Assembly: GCA_900473185.1 (NCBI GenBank)
Contig: UCKU01000003.1
Span: forward strand, 348,207-396,291
Reading direction: 5' to 3'
Source of the DNA: Hyphomicrobiales bacterium
GTDB taxonomy: Bacteria; Pseudomonadota; Alphaproteobacteria; Rhizobiales; Rhizobiaceae
Length of the DNA: 48,085 nt
In this document: positions 7,750 through 16,119 of the stretch, in pieces
How the letters are laid out: every line of letters begins with the position of its first letter
How positions within the stretch are numbered: position 1 is the stretch's first letter
Made by a program: the position numbers and the translations under genes
The notes under the pieces: generated by a model
What the model was told of the DNA's origin: nothing
What the model saw: only the letters and a program-made list of their open reading frames with translations
Database searches by the model: none

Positions 7750-8529
7750 ATGAACGAACAGACGTCCGGGCCTGACCAGGCATTCCAGCCTTCGCAGCCC
7801 GAACCGCCGGCCCGGCCGCCGCGCCAGCCGGTCTTCAATCTTCCGCCGGCGCTGCTTGCCACGCTGCTGCTGTTGATCCTGATCTTCGTCGTGCAATCGC
7901 TGCTGCCCGATGATTGGTTTCAATGGTTCCTGTTCAACTTCGGCTTCATTCCGCTGCGCTATGCCGTTTCGCTTGCAGAGCAGGGGCCGCAGCTCTACTG
8001 GACGCCGGTCACCTATTCGCTGCTGCACGGAAGCATCGAGCATATCGTCTTCAACGGCCTGTGGCTGATGGCCTTCGGCGCGCCGGTCGTACGCCGCATT
8101 GGCGCGTTCCGCTTCATCATCTTCTGGATTCTTTCCTCTGTCGCCTCGGCAGCGCTGCATGCGGCCCTGAACTGGGGCAGCGAAGGGTTGCTCATCGGTG
8201 CATCGGGTGTGGTCTCGGGCCTCATGGGCGCGGCCTGCCGCTTTGCCTTCCCTTCCGGGCGGCAGATGGTCCGCCCCGCACATCTCAATCCGCGACTGTC
8301 GGTGCTGCAGGCGATGCAGAGCCGCACGGTGATCATCTTCACCTTGTTATGGCTGGTCGGCAACGCGCTGATCGCCGTCGGCATCCCGCTCGTCGGCGAC
8401 GGCAGCCAGGAAATTGCCTGGGATGCGCATATCGGCGGTTTCGTCTTCGGCTTCTTCCTTTTTGCGCTCTTCGACCGGAAACTGCCTGAAGAACCAGTGC
8501 CGCACCCTGACGACGAGTTGCAATCCTGA
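7750..8529 (+). CDS. Rhomboid-family intramembrane serine protease
   Basis: A 259-residue polytopic inner-membrane protein with about six transmembrane helices after a Pro-rich cytoplasmic N-terminus (residues 1-30). The rhomboid features are HGSIEHIVFNGLWL (His93, His98, Asn102), nucleophile Ser152 in IGASGVVSG, and catalytic His227 in AHIGGFVFG. These form the Ser-His dyad used to cleave transmembrane substrates. The Asn102/Ser152/His227 arrangement is complete, so activity is expected. The physiological substrate is unknown. The ATG at 7750 comes shortly after the orphan terminator, so transcription must start in the short space between them. Confidence 0.9.
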   Translation: MNEQTSGPDQAFQPSQPEPPARPPRQPVFNLPPALLATLLLLILIFVVQSLLPDDWFQWFLFNFGFIPLRYAVSLAEQGPQLYWTPVTYSLLHGSIEHIVFNGLWLMAFGAPVVRRIGAFRFIIFWILSSVASAALHAALNWGSEGLLIGASGVVSGLMGAACRFAFPSGRQMVRPAHLNPRLSVLQAMQSRTVIIFTLLWLVGNALIAVGIPLVGDGSQEIAWDAHIGGFVFGFFLFALFDRKLPEEPVPHPDDELQS

Positions 8530-8628
8530 CCCAAGCAGTGCACCATTGATCAATCCGCGTTGGGGGGAGAAACCGCCGCGGAGCCTGTGTTCCCGACAAG
8601 TGTTTCACTTTCGCCATGGGAGGTACAA

Positions 8629-9063
8629 ATGGCCAGTTCCGTCAAGGCAATACTCGATCTGAAGGGTCGTGACGTCGTCACCACCGGACCGAATACCACG
8701 GTTGCGGAGGCGGCTGCGATTCTGAGCAAAAAGAAGATCGGCGCGATCGTCGTCGTCAGCATGGAAAACAAGATTTCCGGCATGTTCACCGAGCGCGATC
8801 TCGTGCATGTCATCGCCAAGTCCGGCAAGGACGGGCTCGATCAGACGCTTTCTTCCGTCATGACCTCGAAGGTCCTCCGCTGCAACGAGCAGACCTCGGT
8901 CCACGAGCTCATGGAGCTGATGACCAGCAAGCGTTTCCGCCACGTTCCCGTGGAAGCCAACGGCAAGCTTGCCGGCATCATTTCGATCGGTGACGTCGTG
9001 AAGTCGCGCATCGCCGAGGTCGAGCGCGAGGCCGAAGAGATCAAGGCTTATATTGCAAGCTGA
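8629..9063 (+). CDS. CBS-pair domain protein
   Basis: A 144-residue soluble protein made of two CBS motifs (about residues 12-65 and 77-130), closely matching the small stand-alone rhizobial CBS proteins. Typical CBS strings are GAIVVV...ISGMFTERDL in the first motif and FRHVPV...LAGIISIGDVVK in the second. A charged helix (EVEREAEEIK) closes the chain. CBS pairs usually bind adenosine nucleotides; no output domain is attached. The ATG at 8629 has a good GGGAGGT 5 bp upstream and is preferred to an in-frame start at 8560. It is 99 bp after the rhomboid gene and may be co-transcribed. Confidence 0.9.
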   Translation: MASSVKAILDLKGRDVVTTGPNTTVAEAAAILSKKKIGAIVVVSMENKISGMFTERDLVHVIAKSGKDGLDQTLSSVMTSKVLRCNEQTSVHELMELMTSKRFRHVPVEANGKLAGIISIGDVVKSRIAEVEREAEEIKAYIAS

Positions 9064-9080
9064 ATGACTCTTTATTCCAC

Positions 9081-9124
9081 GCAATTCCGGACGCAAAACC
9101 GCGACGCACTTTTGCTGGAGTTGC
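9081..9124. repeat. Rhizobium-type intergenic palindromic repeat
   Basis: An imperfect palindrome between two convergent genes. The left arm, GCAATTCC followed by acgcaaaa, mirrors the right arm ttttgct followed by GGAGTTGC, around a GC-rich centre (accgcgacgcac). I recall near-identical elements in many Rhizobium intergenic regions, but this was not searched. A partial second copy lies at 735-774. Confidence 0.55.
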
Positions 9125-9131
9125 TTGGGCG

Positions 9132-10100
9132 TTAGGGGTGCCTAGCGTAGAGTTCCTGCATACGCTGCAGCTCGGGCAGCCTTGCCCGGGCTTCCTCATA
9201 GCCACGTTCGATGGCTTCCCCCGCGCGATGGAATTCCGACAGGCCGATGTCCGACAGGCGCGGCTGCAGTGAGATATCGGGCGGATCGCCGGCAAGGCGC
9301 GCTCGCGCGATACGATCCTGAATGATGTTGAAGGCCTGCACCATGACGCCGGTCATGCCCATTCTGGCGGCATAGGGCGCATCCCTCTGCTGCTGCACTT
9401 CGGCAGGCGAGAGGCTGGCATTGTGGCGGACGACGGCGGAGCGGCCGTAGAGATCATAGTTGAGGTTGACAGCGACGACGAGCGGTTGCTCGTAGCTTCG
9501 GCAGACGGAAACCGGTACGGGATTGACGAGCGCGCCATCGACCAATGTGCGGTTATTGCTGCGCACCGGCTCGAAAATGCCGGGCAGGGCGTAGGATGCG
9601 CGGATCGCCGTGATCAGCGAACCGTTGGCGATCCAGACTTCGTGCCCGGTGTTGACCTCGGCCGCGACCGCGACAAAGGGCCGGTCGAGATCCTCGATGG
9701 TCAGTCCTTCCAGATGTTCCTGCATGCGTTTGGTCAGCCGCATGCCACCGAAGAGGCCGGAGCCGCCGATCGTCAGGTCGAGCAGGCTTGCGATGCGGCG
9801 CATGGTGAGCGAACGGGCGAAATTTTCCAGCTCATCCAGCTTGCCGGCGAGATAGCAGCCACCAACGAGCGCGCCGATCGAGGTGCCGGCGATCATGCCG
9901 ATCTCGATGCGGGCCTCATCGAGCGCACGCAGCACGCCGATATGCGCCCAGCCGCGAGCGGCGCCGCCGCCAAGCGCCAGGGCAAGCTTTGCTTTCTTTT
10001 CGGGAACGGAGAGCACAGGAGAAACGGGCGTATCGTCACGCACCGCCAAGCCGGAACCGCCCCCATCGGAGCTTTGACGATTCATACTCCAGCCCAACAT
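9132..10100 (-). CDS. Patatin-like phospholipase (RssA/YchK-like)
   Basis: A 322-residue serine acyl hydrolase with the patatin Ser-Asp dyad. The glycine-rich oxyanion loop GGGAARG is at about residues 44-50, the nucleophile Ser74 is in GTSIG and the acid Asp188 is in LVDGALVNP. The first 35 residues are polar and probably disordered; no signal peptide is visible. The ATG at 10100 follows GGAGGAAGG. It is third in line behind folE and hisI on the minus strand, 115 bp after hisI. Family members hydrolyse phospholipids or lipoyl/acyl esters; the substrate here cannot be read from sequence. Confidence 0.88.
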   Translation of the reverse strand: MLGWSMNRQSSDGGGSGLAVRDDTPVSPVLSVPEKKAKLALALGGGAARGWAHIGVLRALDEARIEIGMIAGTSIGALVGGCYLAGKLDELENFARSLTMRRIASLLDLTIGGSGLFGGMRLTKRMQEHLEGLTIEDLDRPFVAVAAEVNTGHEVWIANGSLITAIRASYALPGIFEPVRSNNRTLVDGALVNPVPVSVCRSYEQPLVVAVNLNYDLYGRSAVVRHNASLSPAEVQQQRDAPYAARMGMTGVMVQAFNIIQDRIARARLAGDPPDISLQPRLSDIGLSEFHRAGEAIERGYEEARARLPELQRMQELYARHP

Positions 10101-10215
10101 GGCGTTCCTTCCTCCCGGCAGAACACTGGGTTCCTATTAACCGCCCTGAACCCTTTCCAAATTGTATATAGAGACGACCAGCGTCGCAATAAGGAGCAGG
10201 CGGCCGGGATTTGGC

Positions 10216-10668
10216 CTATTTTCCGTAGATGTCCTTGGGATCGAAATGCAGGTCGTCATCGACGATGGTCAGCATGGGCTTTCCATCCTCCAGGGCGACG
10301 GTGCGGTAGAAGCAGGAGCGGCGACCCGTGTGACAGGTCGCGTCATGGCCGGCGACCTCGACCTTCAGCCAGATGGCGTCCTGATCGCAGTCGGTGCGGA
10401 TCTCCTTGACGGTCTGGAGATTGCCCGAGGTCTCGCCCTTCTTCCAGAGCTTGCCGCGCGAGCGGCTGAAATAGTGGGCGAAGCCGGTCTGGATGGTCAG
10501 CGCCAGGGCCTGCGCATTCATATGAGCGACCATCAGCAGTTCGCCGTCACCGGCATCGGTGACGATGGCCGTGATCAGACCGCGATCGTCGAAGCGCGGC
10601 GTGAAATCGCCGGCATCCTCCAGCTCGGATTTATCGTCCGACGGCTGGTTGAAAATCAGTTCACTCAT
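10216..10668 (-). CDS. hisI: Phosphoribosyl-AMP cyclohydrolase
   Basis: A 150-residue cytoplasmic enzyme for the third step of histidine biosynthesis, opening the purine ring of phosphoribosyl-AMP. It is the stand-alone HisI form without a fused HisE. It contains the MVAHMN segment, [16 protein letters not shown], the metal-binding DCDQDA and the Zn-binding [12 protein letters not shown] clear AGGAGGG precedes the ATG. It begins 25 bp after folE ends, so the two are very likely co-transcribed, the only his gene in this window. Confidence 0.96.
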   Translation of the reverse strand: MSELIFNQPSDDKSELEDAGDFTPRFDDRGLITAIVTDAGDGELLMVAHMNAQALALTIQTGFAHYFSRSRGKLWKKGETSGNLQTVKEIRTDCDQDAIWLKVEVAGHDATCHTGRRSCFYRTVALEDGKPMLTIVDDDLHFDPKDIYGK

Positions 10669-10693
10669 CGCGGCCCTCCTGAGGGAGCTGATC

Positions 10694-11308
10694 TCAGCGG
10701 CCCCTTACCATTGTCATGAATCGGACCTGATCGGCCGGTTCAGTCTTGAACGTTCCAGTAAAGGTTGTCGTCAATGTGGTCGAACCCTGCTTCTGAACGC
10801 CGCGCATGGCCATGCACATATGTTCGGCCTCGATCATAACGGCAACACCGCGCGGGCGCAGCGTTTCGTCGATGGCCTTGGCGATCTGCGAGGTCATCGT
10901 TTCCTGCGTCTGCAGACGGCGGCCGTAGATTTCGACGACGCGGGCGATCTTGGAGAGGCCGAGAACGCGTCCGTCCGGCATATAGGCGACATGCGCCTTG
11001 CCGATGATCGGCACCATGTGATGTTCGCAGTGGGAGAAGAAGGGAATGTCCTTCACCAGCACCATGTCGTCATAACCGGCAACCTCCTCGAAGGTCCGGC
11101 CGAGCACGTCTTCCGGGCTCATCTCGTAACCGGCGAAGAGCTCGCGATAAGATTTGGCGACGCGGGCAGGCGTATCCAGCAGGCCCTCACGCGACGGATC
11201 GTCGCCAGCCCAGCGCAGCAGGACACGAACGGCGTCCTCTGCCTCCTGCTGGGAGGGGCGATCGGATTCACGGGCGGTCTGCGGAAAATTCTTGACGATG
11301 GCGTCCAT
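10694..11308 (-). CDS. folE: GTP cyclohydrolase I
   Basis: A 204-residue enzyme converting GTP to dihydroneopterin triphosphate, the first step of tetrahydrofolate synthesis. Zn ligands are visible in HCEHHMVP and in the later EHMCMAMRG, and the family string [16 protein letters not shown] is complete. The ATG at 11308 is placed 8 bp after AGGAG and gives the normal length; the open frame continues upstream but that part looks non-coding. It heads a minus-strand group folE-hisI and possibly the patatin gene. It has the zinc-type active site, so it is not the FolE2 replacement enzyme. Confidence 0.96.
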   Translation of the reverse strand: MDAIVKNFPQTARESDRPSQQEAEDAVRVLLRWAGDDPSREGLLDTPARVAKSYRELFAGYEMSPEDVLGRTFEEVAGYDDMVLVKDIPFFSHCEHHMVPIIGKAHVAYMPDGRVLGLSKIARVVEIYGRRLQTQETMTSQIAKAIDETLRPRGVAVMIEAEHMCMAMRGVQKQGSTTLTTTFTGTFKTEPADQVRFMTMVRGR

Positions 11309-11615
11309 ATTCAATGGTCTCCTGGTCCGCAACGCGGACCTTATTCGGACTAGCCACTGGTACCCCAAGCGGGAATTCTTGCACCTTTGGCAGGCTCCGG
11401 GGCTTTCCAGGCTCGCTTTCTCGAACCCTTCCGGCACGGTTTCCCAATCAAACTTATCCAGGCCCATTGCATTTCAATGGCCCTCGAACGACATACATAT
11501 AGGAAGACGACCCTGGTATGTAAGTATGCTGTCGTTTGACTGTGTGTTTTTTGTTTACATGACAATCACATAGGAATTAGCGTCGCTTTTAGGCGTTTTT
11601 GGAGCCAAATCCGTC
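11309..11615. promoter_or_regulatory. Divergent promoter region between folE and the NifU-like gene
   Basis: No gene is seen. On the minus strand CTTACA (11519-11524) and CTATAT (11497-11502), 16 bp apart, resemble the rhizobial sigma-70 promoter CTTGAC-N17-CTATAT and would give a folE leader of about 180 nt. The leader contains a 17-bp palindrome, CCATTG-N5-CAATGG (11464-11480). An ACATAC/GTATGT inverted repeat (11491-11496, 11516-11521) brackets the promoter. The plus-strand promoter is not clear. Confidence 0.4.
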
Positions 11616-12062
11616 ATGGATGACATCTACAACAGCAAAATCCTCGAATTTGCCGGCAATATTCCTCTGACCGGCACGCTTGACGATGCGGATGCGAGCG
11701 CCCAGGCGCATTCCAGGCTCTGTGGTTCGAAGGTGCGCATCTGGCTGAAAATGGATGGCGATAGGATCAGCGCCTTTTCGCATGACGTGAGGGCCTGCGC
11801 CCTCGGCCAGGCCTCCTCCTCGATCATGGCCCGCCATGTTGTCGGCGCGACATCAGGCGAAGTGCGCAAGGCGCGCGAGGATATGCTCGCCATGCTGAAA
11901 GCGGATGGCGAGGGGCCGGATGGACGGTTCGCCGACATGCGCTATCTCCTTCCCGTGCGTGATTACAAGGCGCGTCATGCCTCCACCATGCTGACCTTCG
12001 ATGCCGTCGTCGATGCTATCGGCCAGATAGAGGCAAAGCGCGCTGAAACCGTCGAGGCGTAA
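11616..12062 (+). CDS. NifU/IscU-type iron-sulfur scaffold-like protein lacking the third cysteine
   Basis: A 148-residue protein with the IscU/SufU fold. Two ligand positions are kept, Cys36 in LCGSKV and Cys61 in CALGQASSSIM. At the third, where scaffolds read HC or KC, this protein has RHASTML, so Ala122 replaces the cysteine. It cannot hold a cluster in the classical three-Cys way. It begins the tight unit with yidD (3-bp gap) and the DUF1697 gene. I remember related rhizobial proteins annotated as scaffolds with this same change, so it is probably a subfamily trait and not recent decay. Its role is open. Confidence 0.8.
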   Translation: MDDIYNSKILEFAGNIPLTGTLDDADASAQAHSRLCGSKVRIWLKMDGDRISAFSHDVRACALGQASSSIMARHVVGATSGEVRKAREDMLAMLKADGEGPDGRFADMRYLLPVRDYKARHASTMLTFDAVVDAIGQIEAKRAETVEA

Positions 12063-12065
12063 GCT

Positions 12066-12470
12066 ATGTGCGAATTCTGTCTGCTGCGCGAGGAAGAGGA
12101 AGACGAGGGTGGTGCCGCCGCGCCGAAGCCTCGCGCCCAGCCGCGGCAGAGATTTTCCCGCAATTACTCCGGCCCCTTCAGCAAGACGCCTGACCGCCTT
12201 TTCGCCATGGCGCTGATCCGCCTCTACCAGCTGACGCTTTCCGGCTTCGTCGGCAATTCCTGCCGGCATATCCCAACCTGCTCCGAATATGGCTATGAGG
12301 CCGTCGCCCGCCACGGGCTCTGGGCCGGCGGCTGGATGACGCTATTCCGTGTCGGTCGATGCGGTCCGGGCGGCACAAGCGGGCTCGACCCGGTGCCGGA
12401 AAGTCTGGAAATGCGTTTCCGCTGGTTTACGCCCTGGCGTTATTTCGCGCTTGGGCGGAAGGAGGCATAA
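12066..12470 (+). CDS. yidD: Membrane protein insertion efficiency factor YidD
   Basis: A 134-residue protein with the compact YidD core at about residues 48-120: ALIRLYQLTLSGF, then CRHIPTCSEYGYEAV, then RCGPGG-x-x-GLDPVP. YidD aids YidC-dependent insertion of inner-membrane proteins and is a peripheral membrane protein with an amphipathic helix. An extra N-terminal stretch of about 45 residues, with CEFC and an acidic run, precedes the core; it is not part of the usual 70-90-residue protein. It starts 3 bp after the NifU-like gene. In most bacteria yidD sits with rnpA and yidC, so this location is a rhizobial arrangement. Confidence 0.92.
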   Translation: MCEFCLLREEEEDEGGAAAPKPRAQPRQRFSRNYSGPFSKTPDRLFAMALIRLYQLTLSGFVGNSCRHIPTCSEYGYEAVARHGLWAGGWMTLFRVGRCGPGGTSGLDPVPESLEMRFRWFTPWRYFALGRKEA

Positions 12471-12471
12471 G

Positions 12472-12999
12472 GTGTGTACCTTCATCGCACTTCTGCACAG
12501 CATCGTCCTGACCTCCGAGCGGCGTGTGATCATGGAGGATCTGCGAAAGCTTGCCGAAGAGCTGGGCTATCGTGAACCGCGCACACTGGTCTCCACTGGC
12601 AACCTCGTGTTCGAGGCAGATGAAATGCGGCCGCACGAAGTCGAAGAGCAGTTGGAGGAGGCTTTTGAAGAAAAATTCGGCAAGCATGTCGATATCATCG
12701 TGCGCAGCGACTGCACCTGGATGGCGCTCTGCAGCGCCAATCCCTTCAAGGACGGCGTTGGCGACCAGGTGATCGTGCGCGTCAACCGGCTGCCGATCGA
12801 CCCGGACAAGGTGGAAGCGCTGAAGCCGCTTCTGTCGGAGGGACAGCGGATGGAGCTGGTCGGCTGCGATCTCTGGATCGATTTCCACGGCAAGCCGAGC
12901 CAATCGAAGCTGCTATCGGCGCTCACGACCAAGCGCATGGGTGTCGGAACGATGCGCAACTGGAACACCGTGCGCGGCCTTTTTGAAATGGTCCTGTAG
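12472..12999 (+). CDS. DUF1697 family protein
   Basis: A 175-residue soluble protein. I assign DUF1697 from TFIALLHSI at the N-terminus, IMEDLRKLAEELGY, LVSTGNLVF and RNWNTV near the end, all in the usual order. The family normally reads ALLRGINVGG after the first strand; here that motif is replaced by ALLHSIVLTS. The GTG at 12472 has AAGGAGG 7-8 bp upstream and begins one base after the yidD stop, so translation is probably coupled. DUF1697 has no established biochemical function. Confidence 0.82.
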   Translation: MCTFIALLHSIVLTSERRVIMEDLRKLAEELGYREPRTLVSTGNLVFEADEMRPHEVEEQLEEAFEEKFGKHVDIIVRSDCTWMALCSANPFKDGVGDQVIVRVNRLPIDPDKVEALKPLLSEGQRMELVGCDLWIDFHGKPSQSKLLSALTTKRMGVGTMRNWNTVRGLFEMVL

Positions 13000-13120
13000 G
13001 CAGGCTTTTCCTTTACTCAGACACCAAATATCAGTATCAGGCGGCAGCACGTCCCGACAGGGATGATGCTTCCGTTTCAACCACCCGCATTCGTTGGCGG
13101 GACTGGACAAGGAGAATTCA

Positions 13121-15127
13121 ATGTCCCAATCCGTTTCCCTGACATTTCCTGATGGTTCGGTGCGCAGCTTCCCAGCTGGCGCGACCGGCAAGGATGTCGC
13201 CGAATCCATTTCCAAGTCGCTTGCCAAGAGCGCCGTCGCCATTGCGATCGACGGCACCGTGCGCGACCTTTCCGATGCCGTGACCGACGGCAAAATCGAG
13301 ATCATCACGCGCAAGGATGGCCGCGCGCTGGAGCTTATCCGGCATGACGCCGCACACGTGATGGCCGAAGCCGTACAGGAACTGTGGCCCGGCACTCAGG
13401 TGACGATCGGCCCGGTGATCGAGAACGGCTTTTATTACGACTTCGCGAAGAACGAGCCCTTCACGCCCGACGATCTGCCCAAGATCGAAAAGAAGATGAA
13501 GGAGATCATTGCCCGCAATGCGCCCTTCACCAAGCAGATCTGGTCGCGCGAGAAGGCCAAGGAAGTTTTTGCCGCAAAGGGCGAACAGTACAAGGTCGAA
13601 CTCGTCGATGCGATTCCCGAAGGGCAGGATCTGAAGATCTACAATCAGGGCGACTGGTTCGACCTTTGCCGTGGCCCGCACATGGCCTCCACCGGCCAGA
13701 TCGGCACCGCCTTCAAGCTGATGAAGGTTGCCGGCGCCTATTGGCGTGGCGACAGCAACAACGCAATGCTCTCGCGCATCTACGGTACGGCATGGGCCGA
13801 TCAGGCCGATCTCGACAATTACCTGCACATGCTGGCCGAAGCCGAGAAGCGCGACCACCGCAAGCTCGGTCGCGAAATGGACCTGTTCCACTTCCAGGAA
13901 GAAGGTCCGGGCGTCGTCTTCTGGCATGGCAAGGGCTGGCGCATCTTCCAGTCGCTCGTCTCCTACATGCGCCGCCGGCTTGCCGTCGACTATCAAGAGG
14001 TCAACGCGCCGCAGGTGCTCGACACCGCACTCTGGGAAACCTCGGGTCACTGGGGCTGGTATCAGGAAAACATGTTCGCCGTGAAATCGGCCCATGCCAT
14101 GACGCATCCCGAAGACAAGGAAGCGGACAACCGCGTCTTTGCGCTGAAGCCGATGAACTGCCCCGGCCACGTGCAGATCTTCAAGCATGGCCTGAAATCC
14201 TATCGCGAGCTGCCGATCCGTCTCGCCGAATTCGGCCTTGTGCATCGCTACGAGCCCTCGGGCGCTCTGCACGGGCTTATGCGCGTACGCGGCTTCACGC
14301 AGGACGACGCGCACATCTTCTGCACCGACGAGCAGATGGCAGCCGAGTGCCTGAAGATCAACGACCTGATCCTCTCGGTTTATGAAGACTTCGGCTTCAA
14401 GGAAATCGTCGTGAAGCTCTCCACTCGTCCTGACAAGCGCGTCGGCACCGATGCGCTATGGGATCGGGCGGAAGCCGTCATGACCGATGTGCTGAAGACA
14501 ATCGAGGCGCAGTCCGAGGGACGCATCAAGACCGGCATCCTGCCGGGTGAGGGCGCTTTCTACGGGCCGAAATTCGAATATACGCTGAAGGACGCAATCG
14601 GCCGCGAATGGCAGTGCGGCACGACGCAGGTCGACTTCAACCTGCCGGAACGCTTCGGCGCCTTCTATATCGACAGCAATTCGGAAAAGACGCAGCCGGT
14701 CATGATCCATCGCGCCATCTGTGGCTCGATGGAACGTTTCCTCGGCATCCTGATCGAGAACTTCGCCGGCCATCTGCCGCTGTGGGTCTCGCCGCTGCAG
14801 GTCGTCGTCGCAACGATCACCTCGGAAGCCGACGGCTACGGCCAGGAAGTGGCGGAGGCGCTGCGCGACGCAGGGCTGCATGTCGAGACCGACTTCCGTA
14901 ACGAGAAGATCAATTACAAGATCCGCGAACATTCCGTTACGAAAGTTCCCGTCATCATCGTCTGCGGCAAGAAGGAAGCGGAAGAGCGTACGGTCAATAT
15001 CCGCCGCCTCGGCAGCCAGGAGCAGACATCGATGTCGCTGGATTCGGCGATCGAAAGCCTTGCCCTGGAGGCAACACCGCCCGATATCCGTCGTAAGCTC
15101 GAGGCAAAGAAGGCCAAGGCGGCCTGA
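13121..15127 (+). CDS. thrS: Threonyl-tRNA synthetase
   Basis: A 668-residue class II aminoacyl-tRNA synthetase charging tRNA-Thr. In order it shows an N-terminal TGS domain (residues 1-65), the second additional (editing) domain with [10 protein letters not shown] (about 73-82), the catalytic core with MNCPGH (zinc Cys), motif 2 in [20 protein letters not shown], motif 3 near [11 protein letters not shown], and the C-terminal anticodon-binding domain. The editing domain looks intact. The ATG at 13121 has AAGGAG 6-7 bp upstream. It is transcribed alone, with a 120-bp leader containing only a weak 5-bp hairpin (13084-13101). Confidence 0.97.
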   Translation: MSQSVSLTFPDGSVRSFPAGATGKDVAESISKSLAKSAVAIAIDGTVRDLSDAVTDGKIEIITRKDGRALELIRHDAAHVMAEAVQELWPGTQVTIGPVIENGFYYDFAKNEPFTPDDLPKIEKKMKEIIARNAPFTKQIWSREKAKEVFAAKGEQYKVELVDAIPEGQDLKIYNQGDWFDLCRGPHMASTGQIGTAFKLMKVAGAYWRGDSNNAMLSRIYGTAWADQADLDNYLHMLAEAEKRDHRKLGREMDLFHFQEEGPGVVFWHGKGWRIFQSLVSYMRRRLAVDYQEVNAPQVLDTALWETSGHWGWYQENMFAVKSAHAMTHPEDKEADNRVFALKPMNCPGHVQIFKHGLKSYRELPIRLAEFGLVHRYEPSGALHGLMRVRGFTQDDAHIFCTDEQMAAECLKINDLILSVYEDFGFKEIVVKLSTRPDKRVGTDALWDRAEAVMTDVLKTIEAQSEGRIKTGILPGEGAFYGPKFEYTLKDAIGREWQCGTTQVDFNLPERFGAFYIDSNSEKTQPVMIHRAICGSMERFLGILIENFAGHLPLWVSPLQVVVATITSEADGYGQEVAEALRDAGLHVETDFRNEKINYKIREHSVTKVPVIIVCGKKEAEERTVNIRRLGSQEQTSMSLDSAIESLALEATPPDIRRKLEAKKAKAA

Positions 15128-15252
15128 AAATTGCCTTTTGGATAATGGCAGCGCCCGGCAGTGATCTGCTTGGCGCTGTCAGAAATCTGACATGCAACAG
15201 TAATATAGCCGCCACAAAACAGGGGACGGGTTTCATCCCGGCAGGCATTCGA

Positions 15253-16092
15253 GTGCGCTTCAAAGAGCTTTCCTACGCGAACGAACGGGATCCGCGCTTC
15301 AAGCGCTGGCTCATCCGCTCCATCGAGGGCCTTTCCGGCCGTGACCGCTATGTACGGCTCTATGACATCTGGCGCAGCGACATTGTCGGCAAGAGCGACC
15401 GCGTCTTCGGCAAGATGCTCGATCTCATCGATGTCGAGATCAATGTGAAGGGCAGCTGGCCGCTCGAGCCGGTGCCGGACGAGCCGATCGTCATCGTCGC
15501 CAACCATCCCTTCGGCATAGGCGACGGTATCGCAGTGCTGGCGCTAGCCGAACAGATTGGTCGTCCGTTCCGGGTACTGATCCACAATGATCTTCTCAAG
15601 GTGCCGGAAATGGCGCCTTATTCGCTGCCGATCTCCTTTGAGGAGACCAAGGAAGCGATGGCGATGAACATGAAGAGCCGTCATGAGGCGGTTCGCCTGC
15701 TGAAGGAAGGCACGACGATCGTGATTTTTCCGGCTGGCGGCGTGGCCACCGCCAAGAAGGGCTTCGGCCGCGCCGAAGACCTGCCGTGGAAGATGTTCCC
15801 GGCCAAGCTCATCCAGGCGACCCGCGCCAGCGTGCTGCCGATCTATTTCGAGGGCCAGAACGGCCGGCTCTTCCATCTCGCCAGCAGGGTTTCGATGACG
15901 CTGCGCCTGTCGCTGCTCATCCGCGAATTCCGCCGTCTTTCAGGCAGCACGATCACCGCGCATGTGGGCAGGGTCCTGTCCTGGGAAGAACTGAGCAGCG
16001 GCAGTGATCGCAAGGATCTGCTTGCCCGTCTCTTTGACGCCGTCTTCTCGATGGCGCCGAAGAAGAAGGCCTTCCTCAAGCGCGCAAGCTGA
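15253..16092 (+). CDS. Lysophospholipid acyltransferase-like protein (PlsC superfamily)
   Basis: About 279 residues, related to glycerophospholipid acyltransferases of the hemolysin-like branch. The catalytic block reads NHPFGIGDG, the spaced variant of the H-x4-D motif found in that branch, and the later FPAGGVAT matches its FPSGG motif. No long transmembrane helix is obvious. The start is uncertain: an in-frame ATG at 15145 lies inside a 10-bp hairpin (15146-15155 with 15172-15181) with no Shine-Dalgarno, and the protein segment it would add does not look coding, so I prefer the GTG at 15253. The acyl donor and acceptor are unknown; ornithine lipid or phosphatidate synthesis are possibilities. 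Confidence 0.82.
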   Translation: MRFKELSYANERDPRFKRWLIRSIEGLSGRDRYVRLYDIWRSDIVGKSDRVFGKMLDLIDVEINVKGSWPLEPVPDEPIVIVANHPFGIGDGIAVLALAEQIGRPFRVLIHNDLLKVPEMAPYSLPISFEETKEAMAMNMKSRHEAVRLLKEGTTIVIFPAGGVATAKKGFGRAEDLPWKMFPAKLIQATRASVLPIYFEGQNGRLFHLASRVSMTLRLSLLIREFRRLSGSTITAHVGRVLSWEELSSGSDRKDLLARLFDAVFSMAPKKKAFLKRAS

Positions 16093-16119
16093 ATATTTCC
16101 GGATATTCCGGACGCGGCC

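Noticed and set aside
11309..11467. Upstream in-frame extension of folE by 53 codons
   Set aside because: The added sequence is not like FolE N-termini, lacks a Shine-Dalgarno, and the internal ATG at 11308 has a good AGGAG.
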